A model generated the notes under the pieces. The model saw only the letters and a list, made by a program, of their open reading frames with translations, had not been told where the DNA came from and searched no databases. DNA of 64,000 nucleotides, from assembly GCA_900299185.1 (NCBI GenBank), contig OMIV01000189.1:1-64000 (forward strand). The letters run 5' to 3'. Shown here piece by piece: positions 55,331 to 64,000 of the stretch. The position numbers and the translations under genes are program-made. Each line of letters begins with the position of its first letter. Position 1 is the first letter of the stretch. Source of the stretch: Planctomycetaceae bacterium (GTDB lineage Bacteria; Planctomycetota; Planctomycetia; Planctomycetales; Planctomycetaceae).

Positions 55331-57358
55331 CTGCAAAGGTTCGAGCACTCCGCCGTACCACGTGATGCGGCACTTCGGAAGAGCCTTGCGAAGTTGTACG
55401 ACGGCTGCCTCAGTCACTTTCGTGTTAAACACATCGAGCCGTTCTAATCGTTGGCACGGACTCAATACGTCGAGGTCAGCATCTTCAATCGTCGATCCGC
55501 GCAACGAGAGATCGGCCAACTTCGAGCAACGTGCGAGTGCGGCGAGGTCTTTTCCTGTGATCTTCGAATCGACAATCGCCAGCAATTGCAGATCCGGCAA
55601 ACGCACGGGCAGCGCTTCCCATGTGGCGTGCTCGGCTGAGGATGACGTGAAGAAAAGCAGATCTGTGAGTTGGCGTGCCTTCAGAACCTGCTGCACGTGA
55701 AGGTCGTTGGCGGAGTGAATCGCGACACTCTGAATCGAGCCGGATTGTTGCACGTACTCGGCAAGCTCAGTCGTGAATTGATCGCTGGAAACCAGAATCC
55801 CTCGGAGTTCCGGCCACTGTGAAATGAGTTCAACGCACTCTCTGCCTGTAATCTTAGTTGCAGCCATGTGGATGAACTTCAGGCGTTTCACTTGAGAGAG
55901 TGGCCGCACGACAGAGGCAGGCAGGTCTGCGTTGAAGCTGACATCAACTTGCTCCAAAGCCGACAGCGGAACGAGATACTGTGTGATCTGCTCAGCAGTC
56001 AGCGACTTCACATTCCACATAGTGACCGCTTTCACCCGAAACGGATCGGCTGGAAGCTCTTCGACAGCCGCGACGAACTGGTGCGACGGCTCCCCGATAA
56101 CATGGATCAGAATTCGGATTTCATCGCGCCCCACCAGTTGCCGATGTGAGAACGCCCACTCGGCGGCAATGCGATCGACGTCTCTCTCGACGGTTTCTTG
56201 GTCGCGGCTCACCGTGGTTCGGTTTTCGGTGCTCGGCTCCGAATGCTCTTCAACTTGCAAACTCTTCGTTGAAGTCAGCTCGCTCTGAGGATGTGCCGAC
56301 GGCAGCGTCAGTTTGAACACGATCAAACTGAGAGTCGCGACGACGGCTGCTGCGACGGCGAGTCCAGTTCGACTCGTGCGACCAGCATGAGCTTGCGCTG
56401 CAGTCTTTCTCACTCGTGATTGAGAGAGCTTCTCGGTCGAAGCCGCTTCGGTACAGAACGCAGACAGCGCGTTGATCACATCCGCAGCCGTTGCGGGGCG
56501 ATCGTTCGGAGACTTTGCCAGCATGCTCTGCACAAGTTGGTCGAGTTCGTCAGGTACGTCCGGACGGAGTTGCTTCACAGAAGGCACGGGTTTCGAGGCG
56601 ATCGCGATGACTTTGGCTGTCAGCGATCCATCTCCCGCGTTCGCAAACGGAGCCTGCCCAACCAACAGTTTGAAGAGGGTTGCTCCGAGGGCGTAGATGT
56701 CAGTCCGAGCGTCGACGAGGCGGCTGTCTTGAAGCTGCTCGGGAGCCATGTAATCCGGAGTACCCATCACTTGGCCTTCGCGGGTCAACTCCTTGCGTTC
56801 GCCCGCCGCATCTCCGCTCAACGGACCGTTCAATCGCGCCAGACCCAGATCCAAGATCTTGACCAATGGCCGCGAATCCGCCGCAACGCTTTGACCGGTC
56901 CGCAACGTGTCAGCCGAGATCGGCTCGACAATTCCGCTCTCCGTAGCACGACGGCACAGGATGAGATTCGACGGCTTGATGTCTCGATGAATGATGCCGT
57001 GACGATGAGCGTGTTGCAGACCCACCGCCGCCTGACGAATCGCTTCACAGGCCAGCGGCACGGGGAATTTTTCTCCCACCCGTAAGAACTCTTCCAAGAG
57101 CACCGACAACGTCTTGCCCTCGACATACTCCATCACGAGATACGGCATGCCGTCCTGCTCGTCGGCGTACAACGGTCGGACAATGTGGTCGTGATTCAAA
57201 CGCCCGACGGCCAGCATCTCTTGTTCGAAGCGATCGAGCAGTTCTCGATCCGACAGCCGATCGCGATAGAGCAGCTTGATGGCGACAATATTGCCGAGCT
57301 TCTGCTGACGGGCCTTAAAGACCTCTCCCATCCCGCCGCCAGCGATACGTTCCAGCAA
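55328..57358 (-). CDS. Serine/threonine protein kinase (main part; frame continues upstream past one TAA)
   Basis: 676 residues if started at TTG 57356-57358. Kinase domain about 1-290: glycine loop ERIAGGGMGEVFKAR, VAIKLLYRD (Lys), catalytic loop HRDIKPSNLILC, DLG instead of DFG (ILDLGLARL), and APE region GTPDYMAPEQLQ. A membrane helix at about 335-352 (TGLAVAAAVVATLSLIVFKL) separates a C-terminal periplasmic part with leucine-rich spacing (LVPLSALEQVDVSFNADLP; LADLSLRGSTIEDADL). Starting here cuts the usual residues LGxYELL before the glycine loop; those lie upstream in the same frame, interrupted by TAA at 57362-57364. Downstream in an ECF sigma/kinase unit. Confidence 0.9.
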   Translation of the reverse strand: MLERIAGGGMGEVFKARQQKLGNIVAIKLLYRDRLSDRELLDRFEQEMLAVGRLNHDHIVRPLYADEQDGMPYLVMEYVEGKTLSVLLEEFLRVGEKFPVPLACEAIRQAAVGLQHAHRHGIIHRDIKPSNLILCRRATESGIVEPISADTLRTGQSVAADSRPLVKILDLGLARLNGPLSGDAAGERKELTREGQVMGTPDYMAPEQLQDSRLVDARTDIYALGATLFKLLVGQAPFANAGDGSLTAKVIAIASKPVPSVKQLRPDVPDELDQLVQSMLAKSPNDRPATAADVINALSAFCTEAASTEKLSQSRVRKTAAQAHAGRTSRTGLAVAAAVVATLSLIVFKLTLPSAHPQSELTSTKSLQVEEHSEPSTENRTTVSRDQETVERDVDRIAAEWAFSHRQLVGRDEIRILIHVIGEPSHQFVAAVEELPADPFRVKAVTMWNVKSLTAEQITQYLVPLSALEQVDVSFNADLPASVVRPLSQVKRLKFIHMAATKITGRECVELISQWPELRGILVSSDQFTTELAEYVQQSGSIQSVAIHSANDLHVQQVLKARQLTDLLFFTSSSAEHATWEALPVRLPDLQLLAIVDSKITGKDLAALARCSKLADLSLRGSTIEDADLDVLSPCQRLERLDVFNTKVTEAAVVQLRKALPKCRITWYGGVLEPLQ

Positions 57359-57361
57359 TTC

Positions 57362-57571
57362 TTATTGGCCGAGTTTGGATCCGGGTTGCGAGGGCGAGTG
57401 AATCGCTGTTTCCTCGCCAGTGCGTTGAGCGAGGTCGGGAATCTGCCGCAACTTCGCGAGCAACTCGGTGCATTCGAACGCGGCGTCATCGGGTGACGTT
57501 TTGACCGCCAGCTTCTTCAAGAGCTGACTCAAGCGTGCGTCTGCTTCGTCATCGAGTTCGTCGTTGGACAT
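57362..57571 (-). CDS. N-terminal segment of the Ser/Thr kinase frame, ending at an in-frame TAA
   Basis: 69 residues from ATG 57569-57571, ending PSQPGSKLGQ then TAA. It is in the same frame as the kinase, which continues ELLERIAGGGMG directly after the stop; Gln-TAA-Glu occupies the place where kinases of this group have a tyrosine or similar residue (LGxYELL). So it reads as the front of one 747-residue protein with a single nonsense codon (TAC or TAT to TAA is one base). It could also be a separate small protein; I think the former is likelier. Confidence 0.6.
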   Translation of the reverse strand: MSNDELDDEADARLSQLLKKLAVKTSPDDAAFECTELLAKLRQIPDLAQRTGEETAIHSPSQPGSKLGQ

Positions 57572-57655
57572 CGTTGGTTTCGTTCAAAGTGAGTGGTCGC
57601 GTGCCTCATCGCGACTGGGACGAACCCTATGCAGTAATAGTTTCAGGCTCGTGCC

Positions 57656-58267
57656 TTACTCGATGATCTCTGCCAACTCCTTCGACAGACGACGCGTGAT
57701 GCGGAACTTGATCTGTCGCACGTTGTTGGCAGTCAGGTCCAGCCGCTCGGCCACTTCATGGGGACTTTGATCTTCGACGGCAGTCAACCAAAAGGCTTGC
57801 CAGTTGCGTTCGTCGTATTGAGGTCGAATCAGCTCCAACATCCTGCGCACGGCGACTGATAGATCGACGTCATCAATTGATAACGACGCCTCGTTATCCA
57901 GTGCCGCCGCCAAGTTGTTCCATGAGATCAACGAACTCTCGCCCACAGCACGGTCGGGCGACTTCTGCTGCTTGCGAATGAAGTCGGTGACGACGCTGCG
58001 AGTGACGGTCTTGAACCACTTGCGAAATAGCATTTCTGGCGGCGATCGCCGGAAAGTGTGAAACGATTTGAAGACCTTCATAAAGACGTTCTGCGCGACG
58101 TCTTGAGAGTCCTGATCCGAGAGACCCGCGCGCCGGCATTTTTGATAAACCAGCGGGCCGTAGAAGTCCGTCAGTCGTCCCCAACTCTCGGCAACGTTGA
58201 GCCGAAGGCCCTCTAAGAGCGACATCGACGTCGGTGCCGAATCCTGTGGTGTTGGTGTTGAAGTCAT
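57656..58267 (-). CDS. ECF sigma factor of the Ser/Thr-kinase-linked group
   Basis: 203 residues from ATG 58265-58267 (the frame is open to 58420 with no signature). Region 2: LLEGLRLNVAESWGRLTDFY ... LSDQDSQDVAQNVFMKVFKS; region 4: QSPHEVAERLDLTANNVRQI. The start SLLEGLRLN and the position 84 bases before the kinase frame match the planctomycete ECF groups (often called ECF-STK) thought to be controlled by the neighbouring kinase. The regulon is unknown. Transcribed divergently from the giant surface-protein gene, which is a candidate target. Confidence 0.88.
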   Translation of the reverse strand: MTSTPTPQDSAPTSMSLLEGLRLNVAESWGRLTDFYGPLVYQKCRRAGLSDQDSQDVAQNVFMKVFKSFHTFRRSPPEMLFRKWFKTVTRSVVTDFIRKQQKSPDRAVGESSLISWNNLAAALDNEASLSIDDVDLSVAVRRMLELIRPQYDERNWQAFWLTAVEDQSPHEVAERLDLTANNVRQIKFRITRRLSKELAEIIE

Positions 58268-58504
58268 CCGCTTGTCCGCAGAGCAATCCCGCCTCATTGG
58301 GCGGTAAACGTAGTTCGAAGTGCGACTTTCGGTGCGTGCCATCACTATGGCAAACCCCGATGAATCAGGCCACGACGAGCGCCGATCACTCGTTCCCTCA
58401 CAAAAAAATGATCGAGGCATAACAGGCTCTCGTTCTGATGGGTGTCATGCAACTTGGAGCGCTTCCGAGTAGCGCTCACACCCTTCAAACGAGGAACCTC
58501 AACG

Positions 58505-61500
58505 ATGTTGTTGCACCGTCTATTCAATTGCTGGATGCCAATCGGTTTGAAGTCTCAAAGACGGAATGCGATCCACAACTCAATGCGGCGGACGGGCTAC
58601 GCCAGACAGACTTCGCATGCCGTGCGGTTTGTTGAGTCCTTTGAAACTCGGGCCTTGCTAGCGACGACCGTGTTGAGCGTCACGAACACACTCGATGCGG
58701 GAGCCGGCTCGCTGCGGCAAGCGATCGAAGACGCCAATCAGTCGGCAAGCCCCGTACGGATTGAGTTCGCCATTCCCGGTTCGGACTCCGGCTTTGTGGA
58801 CGTTGACAGCAAGCTGAGCGTGACCGGCAGCGACGCGGCGGCGGATGTATTCCGTCTGACACCTCAGTCCGAGCTGTCGCATCTCAACAACGTCAACGGG
58901 CAACCGGTCACGATCGACGCACGGACGCAGACAACCTTCAGCGGCAACACGAATCCCAATGGTCCCGAAGTAGAGCTCGTCGGCACCGTCGGTATTAGCA
59001 GCAGCGGACTCTTCATCGAGTCCGCCGGAGTCGAGATCTATGGCCTCGCCATCAACAACTTTGAAGGAGTGGGCGTCCTCTTGCGCGGGAGCAAGGCCAT
59101 CGTTGCTGGCAACTACATCGGCACGGACGCAACGGGCACTCTGTCTCGGTCGAATCATGCTGGTGTTGCGATCGAGTCCGGCTCCGACATCTTGATCGGC
59201 GGCAATACTCCTGCGTCGCGCAACGTGATCTCGGGCAATCGAGGCAATGGAGTACGCGTCGATGCGCCGGTCAGCGACGTCACGATCAACAGCAACTACA
59301 TCGGTCTGAACGCTGCCGGCAAAGCTGCTGTCCCGAACGGTTCCGAAGGAGAGGACTCTCACGGCATTCGTCTCAACGGCGGCGGGACTCGGATTCGCAT
59401 CGGCGCCGCCGGAGCCGGCAACGTGATCTCCGGCAATCTGTTTCGAGGCATTGGCGATCTCGGCGTTGACGGCCTGATCGTGCAGGGAAATCTGATCGGC
59501 ACTGACAGCACCGGAACCGTCGCGATTGGCAACGCGAGCGACGGAATCGGCTTCAACAATGCCAGTCACGTTCTGATCGGCGGACCGAATCCGGGCGAAG
59601 GCAATGTCATCGTCAACAACAAGAGCGTCGGCATTGGGATTCAAGGCACCGACATCACCATTCAAGGCAATCGGATCGAGAACAACGCGCTCGACGGCAT
59701 CAGCCTCAACAATGCCAGTCACGTGCTGATCGGCGGTCCGAATCCCGGTGAAGGCAATGTGATCGCTAACAACGCTGGAGTCGGCATCGGCATTCAAGGA
59801 ACTGACATCACCATTCAAGGCAATCACATCGAGAACAACTCTGTGAGAGGAGTCGCGGTTTATGATTCGAAAGATGTTGTTATCGCTGCCAATCTGATCT
59901 CCGGAAATGGGCTCGGAGACGATTTGTATGTCGGAGGCGGGATCGAATTGGGCAATGTTGACAACGTCGACATCGTTAACAACCTGATTGGCACTGAAAG
60001 CAACGGCAATGCACCGAACAGCAACGGCAACAGTGGGCTCTATGGCAACGTCGTGAGCAATCTGCGGATCCGCGACAACGTCATCACGTCAAGTGTCACT
60101 GGTGTGACGATCGAAACTTATTCGTTCGACGGTACCAAGAGTCACGACGTCACCCTCACCGGCAACAAGATAGGAGTCTCCGCTGATGGAAAGGTAATCC
60201 TTGGAAACCGAGACTCAGGAATTCTTGTGCTGGCTGTTGAGGACGTGACGATCGGTGGATTGGGCGCCGGCGAAGGAAACGTGATTTCCGGAAATTCAGG
60301 TCGTGGCCTAAACATTTTGAATGCCGACCGAGTGCAGGTGCTGGGCAATCGCATTGGAACCGATGACACGGGCCTTCTTTCTGCAGGCAATGCTACGGAA
60401 GGCGTCTATGTGGACGCGACTCGGGATGTCGAGATTCGCTCGAACATCATCGCCTTCAATGAAGGGACTGGAGTTTTGATTGCAACCGGCAATGGGACCA
60501 CAGTGCATTCCGAACGAGTCAGAATCACGGAGAACTCGATTCACTCGAACGGTGCCCGCTCAGAGCATCCAGAGAACGCCATTGGAATCGATATCGAAGG
60601 TGGTGGAGTCAATCCCAATGACGCGACCGATGCCGACGGTGATTCCAACAACCGACAGAATTTTCCGGTGATCTCAGATGCCACTGTGGCCGCTCAAGTG
60701 CTGACCGTGACCTACTCCGTTCCGACTGCTCCGGCAAATGCGACCTATCCATTGCGCGTCGAGTTCTTCTCAGCAGACAGCGACCCCAATGCTCCTGAAG
60801 GAAAGACGTTTCTCGGGGCTGACACTTTCACGGCAACGGACTTTGCCGTAGGCATGAAGACGGTGAGCCTCATGGCTCAATCGCCAATCGGCGGTGTAAT
60901 CGTTGCAACAGCGACTGATGCCGAGGGCAATACGTCAGAGTTCTCCGCCGGTGCCCCGATCGAGACTGTGACTCTCACGTTGCCCGAAGTGGGCGGGCCT
61001 TTCACTCTGACGATGACAAACGGCGAACTGCATGCGCTGCGTGCCGATCAATCGGATCTCATCGCACCTCAGGCGTTGAGCACGTTTGGGGCAGATCTCG
61101 TAATCAACGGAAGCGCTGCCGCAGATAGCGTGCTGCTCGATGCCTCGCTCGATTCGATATTTCAGATTGTCCGATTCAACGCCGGCGACGGCTTCGATCA
61201 ACTCGATGCGCACGCGATGACTCACGGAGTCAGCATGGATGGCGGAGCAGGGCGGGACACCTTCATTGGCGGCGGTGGCGATGATCTGTTTCAAGGCGGT
61301 TTCGACAACGACAGCGCCGACGGCAATGGCGGACGAGATACGTTGCTCGGTGATGCGGGCAACGACTCGCTCAACGGCGGCGATGGCAATGATCTCATTC
61401 GAGGTGCAGCCGGTTCTGATGTGCTCGCAGGCGGTGATGGAGCGGACTCGCTCTACGGGCAAGGCGCCGTCGATACGCTCGATGGTGGCACCGGAGTCGA

Positions 61501-62743
61501 TCTGCTCGATGGCGGGACCTCCGCAACGGCCATCATCGACGACTTCGCGGGTTCGCTGACTGTTACCAACACGGGCTTCGCAACAGCGACAGGCAAAGTC
61601 GTTGCCGAGTCGATCTCGTACTTAACACTTACCGGAAGCGCGGGTGCCGATTCGCTGAATCTCTCGGCCTTTAGTTCAGGGTTCGCCGTCGTCTCTGGAG
61701 GAGATGGCGATGACACTCTCACGGGCAGCGCACTGAGAGATGTCATCGATGGCGGCAATGGCAACGACGTCATCAATGCCGATGCGGGAAACGATCTCAT
61801 CAGTGGTGGAGGTGGGAACGATAATCTGCAAGGCGGGCTCGGAACGGACGTCATCAACGGAGGTGACGGCAACGATACCGGAGTCGGCGGTGGCGGCGAT
61901 GACAGCATCAACGGCAATGCTGGTGACGACATTTTGAGAGGCAACTCGGGCAACGATTCGATGAGCGACGGGAGCGGCAACGACTCCCTCTATGGCAGCG
62001 ATGGTGACGACCAATTGCAGGGCGGCGTGGGAGACGATCGGCTCGACGGTGAAGCCGGTAACGATCGAGCGATTGAGCAAGCTGATGCCAACTTCACGGT
62101 CACCGGCCAGACGGTGACTTCAACTCAGACAGGTACCGATACCGGGCGAAATCTGGAGTCAATCGTGCTCACGGGGGGCGTGAGCGCTAACAAGTTGGAT
62201 GCACGCCTAGCGTCAGTCTCAGTGAACCTCATCGGCGATTTGGGCAGCGACACTCTCTTGGGGGGCAGTATTAATGACACGCTGCGCGGCGGGAGCGGCA
62301 ACGACGTGCTCAGTGGTAGTGCTGGAAACGACCTGATCGAAGGCGGAGCCGGCATCGACGTGCTTTACGAGAGCATCAACGTCGACGCGACAATCAATGG
62401 AATCGCTGTGACAGCAACAGGACTCGGCACGGACACTGTCGCCACGATCGAAGGCATCGTGCTCATCGGCGGAATGGCAGCAAACACGTTCAACGCCTCG
62501 GCCTCCTCAGTCGCCGTCACGCTGCTGGGAGGTAACGGAAACGACACCTTGGTCGGCAGCTCGAAAGCCGACGTCTTGATCGGCGGCAACCGAGCCGACT
62601 CAACCGCCGGCACTGACTCGATCACCGGCGGCACGGGAGTCGACACGCTCGACAACGATCCGAACGACGTGCATGTCGGCACGGGAGACAACGTCGTCGC
62701 CAATGTCTTCGCTGCATTGCCCTCGTGGATCGACGCTCTGTAA
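58505..62743 (+). CDS. Giant beta-helix / RTX-repeat surface protein
   Basis: 1412 residues from ATG 58505 (GAGGAAC upstream). After a basic leader of about 45 residues comes FVESFETRALLATTVLSV, a planctomycete LEPRxLL-type motif. A right-handed beta-helix spans about 50-680 (SLRQAIEDANQS, many G-N-x-I-G-T/x-N-x-I repeats) and contains an exact-phase tandem duplication of 51 residues (NASHVLIGGPNPGEG ... DITIQGN, 59554-59859). An Ig-like linker leads to RTX-type GGxGxDxxx repeats from about 885 on (GGDGNDLIRGAAGSD, GGSGNDVLSGSAGND), which bind calcium. Predicted secreted/surface-attached; adhesin or matrix role is inference. Confidence 0.93.
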   Translation: MLLHRLFNCWMPIGLKSQRRNAIHNSMRRTGYARQTSHAVRFVESFETRALLATTVLSVTNTLDAGAGSLRQAIEDANQSASPVRIEFAIPGSDSGFVDVDSKLSVTGSDAAADVFRLTPQSELSHLNNVNGQPVTIDARTQTTFSGNTNPNGPEVELVGTVGISSSGLFIESAGVEIYGLAINNFEGVGVLLRGSKAIVAGNYIGTDATGTLSRSNHAGVAIESGSDILIGGNTPASRNVISGNRGNGVRVDAPVSDVTINSNYIGLNAAGKAAVPNGSEGEDSHGIRLNGGGTRIRIGAAGAGNVISGNLFRGIGDLGVDGLIVQGNLIGTDSTGTVAIGNASDGIGFNNASHVLIGGPNPGEGNVIVNNKSVGIGIQGTDITIQGNRIENNALDGISLNNASHVLIGGPNPGEGNVIANNAGVGIGIQGTDITIQGNHIENNSVRGVAVYDSKDVVIAANLISGNGLGDDLYVGGGIELGNVDNVDIVNNLIGTESNGNAPNSNGNSGLYGNVVSNLRIRDNVITSSVTGVTIETYSFDGTKSHDVTLTGNKIGVSADGKVILGNRDSGILVLAVEDVTIGGLGAGEGNVISGNSGRGLNILNADRVQVLGNRIGTDDTGLLSAGNATEGVYVDATRDVEIRSNIIAFNEGTGVLIATGNGTTVHSERVRITENSIHSNGARSEHPENAIGIDIEGGGVNPNDATDADGDSNNRQNFPVISDATVAAQVLTVTYSVPTAPANATYPLRVEFFSADSDPNAPEGKTFLGADTFTATDFAVGMKTVSLMAQSPIGGVIVATATDAEGNTSEFSAGAPIETVTLTLPEVGGPFTLTMTNGELHALRADQSDLIAPQALSTFGADLVINGSAAADSVLLDASLDSIFQIVRFNAGDGFDQLDAHAMTHGVSMDGGAGRDTFIGGGGDDLFQGGFDNDSADGNGGRDTLLGDAGNDSLNGGDGNDLIRGAAGSDVLAGGDGADSLYGQGAVDTLDGGTGVDLLDGGTSATAIIDDFAGSLTVTNTGFATATGKVVAESISYLTLTGSAGADSLNLSAFSSGFAVVSGGDGDDTLTGSALRDVIDGGNGNDVINADAGNDLISGGGGNDNLQGGLGTDVINGGDGNDTGVGGGGDDSINGNAGDDILRGNSGNDSMSDGSGNDSLYGSDGDDQLQGGVGDDRLDGEAGNDRAIEQADANFTVTGQTVTSTQTGTDTGRNLESIVLTGGVSANKLDARLASVSVNLIGDLGSDTLLGGSINDTLRGGSGNDVLSGSAGNDLIEGGAGIDVLYESINVDATINGIAVTATGLGTDTVATIEGIVLIGGMAANTFNASASSVAVTLLGGNGNDTLVGSSKADVLIGGNRADSTAGTDSITGGTGVDTLDNDPNDVHVGTGDNVVANVFAALPSWIDAL
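59554..59859 (+). repeat. Tandem 153-base (51-codon) repeat inside the surface-protein gene
   Basis: Two adjacent units (59554-59706, 59707-59859) encoding near-identical ...NASHVLIGGPNPGEGNVI... peptides. Differences are mostly third-codon changes, so selection keeps the protein. Confidence 0.85.
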
Positions 62744-62953
62744 CTGCGACTACAAGGAACGACGGGCTCCGACTTCGGTCAGAGTCCGTCGAACTCCATC
62801 TTGGAGTTTTACCTCGCAACATTGCCGCGCGCGTATGAGCCCATTCAATCCAAGACCCATGATGAGCCTTGTTACTAGGCGCGACGAAAACCGTCAGTGC
62901 GCTCTCTGTGTCAAGTGCGGTTGAGTTCTAAGTCTGGCAGTATCCGCAGTGTT
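62744..62953. other. Intergenic region downstream of the surface-protein gene
   Basis: About 210 bases before the transposase remnant; a plus-strand frame (62673-62924) overlaps the end of the surface-protein gene and has no signature. No terminator with a strong T-run recognised. Confidence 0.3.
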
Positions 62954-63432
62954 TTAGTTGGATACGACTTTCCGTTTTCGTGATTTCATTGAGGACCTTG
63001 GCGCACTGTTCCCCCAGTATGTCGACCGTACGAGCAGCTCCATCAAGACTTTATGGCTCGACAAGTTATCCATCACCACGATGTCACCCGCCGAGAGCGT
63101 GGGACATAGAAACTGTTCAACCCTTGCCAAGAACAGTATTCCATGAATGGGGCCATTCACGGTGAGTGGTGCGACGATTCCAGTGGCTCGCAAGGCTCAA
63201 ATGAACGTTGTATTTGCCAACGATTGGTAGGTACGTCTTCTTCCACGCGCGTCCCAGCAGCAGCACAACCACGAGTATGGGCCACGTTCGATTGAGCCCA
63301 TGTTTTAGTGATAAACACGAATTCCTCGGGCAAAATCTTAGGGTGCGCCGGCCGCCATTTGATTCGGAATCGTTGGACACGTTCGCGATGTCGCTCGGCA
63401 GTCATCAGCATCTTTTTTCGCGTCCGTTTTAA
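62954..63432 (-). pseudogene. Degraded IS630-family transposase
   Basis: On the minus strand, LKRTRKKMLMTAERHRERVQ followed by FVFITKTWAQSNVAHTRGC and VEEDVPTNRW, then in another frame [48 protein letters not shown]. In intact IS630/Tc1-mariner transposases the same blocks read VFIDETWAKTN ... GPINGEIFLAYVEQFL ... VVMDNLGSHKG. The first catalytic Asp-Glu (FIDETW) has become FITKTW, and one frameshift separates the two parts, so the element is dead. Inverted-repeat ends were not recognised; the N-terminal HTH part is missing. Confidence 0.85.
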
Positions 63433-63882
63433 GTCGCGACAGGCTCAACAAAGTGTCAACACGAGACACTGACACCAAGCTCTTCATTCAGCGGTACCTG
63501 GAGTTCTCAGAGTTATCTTTCGGGACAAACAGTGATCTTTTTGACAAGCCAGCCTTCCCAGGTATCCGACCCAAGTCGCTTGCAATCAAGACGGCCCGTC
63601 GAACGTCTTTTGAATAAGCAATCATGTGTCACTTCCATCGCCTCGTGCCCGCTCATCAGTTATCCCCGAGAGCGCCAGAGGTACGAGTAACACGCAGAAG
63701 CCCTGCAATTTCTGTCGAGGCTCTGAGAAGATGTTTGCGACTTTGAACCTCGACATGGAAAAGGGCAGTCGGGCTCGAGAGGGTCTCTACGAGTGAGTCG
63801 GTCGTTGATTGAACTTGGAGTGCTCCGACGCATCGACTATCGATGCACGGGACCTACATCGTCACCGTTAGCACGCTTCACA
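63433..63882. other. Region upstream of the transposase remnant
   Basis: About 450 bases; no long frame with a recognisable signature on either strand. May include the rest of the decayed insertion element. Confidence 0.3.
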
Positions 63883-64000
63883 ATGAGCACTTCTCTCGAG
63901 GTGACGCTCGGCTCGCCGCGATGCACAACAAACTTGTTGGCCTTAGCCGAGCAATATCGCTGGCGGTTGAAAGCCTGGGCGGAGTTTTCGAATCACTACC
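63883..64000 (+). CDS. Possible gene start at the right edge (partial)
   Basis: From ATG 63883 the frame stays open for 39 codons to the window end and reads LLALAEQYRWRLKAWAEFSN, which looks protein-like. Too short to recognise a family; no clear ribosome site. Confidence 0.25.
   Translation, partial: MSTSLEVTLGSPRCTTNLLALAEQYRWRLKAWAEFSNHY

Noticed and set aside
58658..59827. 389-residue minus-strand frame within the surface-protein gene
   Set aside because: Repetitive antisense of the beta-helix repeats; typical GC-rich shadow.
1..64000. tRNA or rRNA genes
   Set aside because: Intergenic regions were scanned by eye for clover-leaf arms, CCA ends and rRNA signatures; none was seen. A covariance-model search would settle it.

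Overview
The window is chromosomal DNA of a planctomycete (Planctomycetota, class Planctomycetia most likely; genus not determinable by eye). This rests on families that are concentrated in that phylum: a DUF1559 pilin-like protein followed by a small lipoprotein, two Tat-exported DUF1501 proteins, a DUF1549/DUF1553 protein with haem motifs, a YHYH/SHD1-like protein, a secreted arylsulfatase-like protein, an ECF sigma factor beside a Ser/Thr kinase, and a giant surface protein starting with an LEPRxLL-like motif (FETRALLA). Coding density is moderate, base composition is moderately GC-rich, and intergenic spaces carry several families of dispersed palindromic repeats. No rRNA, tRNA, CRISPR array or prophage was seen.

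Layout. 1-218: 5' end of a 2-oxoacid:ferredoxin oxidoreductase alpha subunit (minus). 0.9-5.8 kb: alpha/beta hydrolase, DUF1559 + lipoprotein pair, Sua5-type threonylcarbamoyl-AMP synthase, amidohydrolase. 5.8-7.7 kb: an unusual 613-aa protein made of several helix-turn-helix-like segments. 8.1-15 kb: asnS, MoxR ATPase with a secreted HExxH-type peptidase, a membrane-anchored coiled-coil protein, a stand-alone LigD phosphoesterase-like domain, class II fructose-bisphosphate aldolase with a clear terminator. 15-20 kb (minus): small secreted protein, lipoprotein, ECF sigma factor, two DUF1501 proteins. 20-29 kb: PQ-loop-like membrane protein, RND adaptor lipoprotein, M81/MlrC-like peptidase, then (minus) a hypothetical, a monohaem c-type protein, Uma2-like nuclease, DUF1549/DUF1553 protein and a LolA-like secreted protein. 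29.4-33 kb: a three-gene envelope operon (two paralogous secreted proteins and a DUF11 lipoprotein). 33-39.8 kb: creatininase-like protein, ahpC/ahpD-type peroxide defence pair, bioA overlapping a zinc-ribbon/thioredoxin-like membrane protein. 39.8-46.8 kb: a 227-bp tandem duplication, lipase-like protein, YHYH+PEBP fusion, sulfatase, Hsp20. 47-54.6 kb: methyltransferase, pepA, zinc-ribbon membrane protein, secreted esterase, trpF, DUF1015 protein. 54.9-62.7 kb: a decayed Calx-beta fragment, an ECF sigma / Ser-Thr kinase module whose kinase frame is broken by one TAA, and a 1412-aa beta-helix/RTX surface protein. 62.9-63.4 kb: a frameshifted IS630-type transposase remnant.

The most notable observations are the single in-frame stop at the conserved tyrosine position just before the kinase glycine-rich loop, the multi-HTH protein, the paralogous envelope operon, the zoo of palindromic repeats (one of which supplies the stop codon of a gene), and the gene remnants that flank the surface-protein locus. 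All family names come from recognising motifs by eye; no database search was possible.
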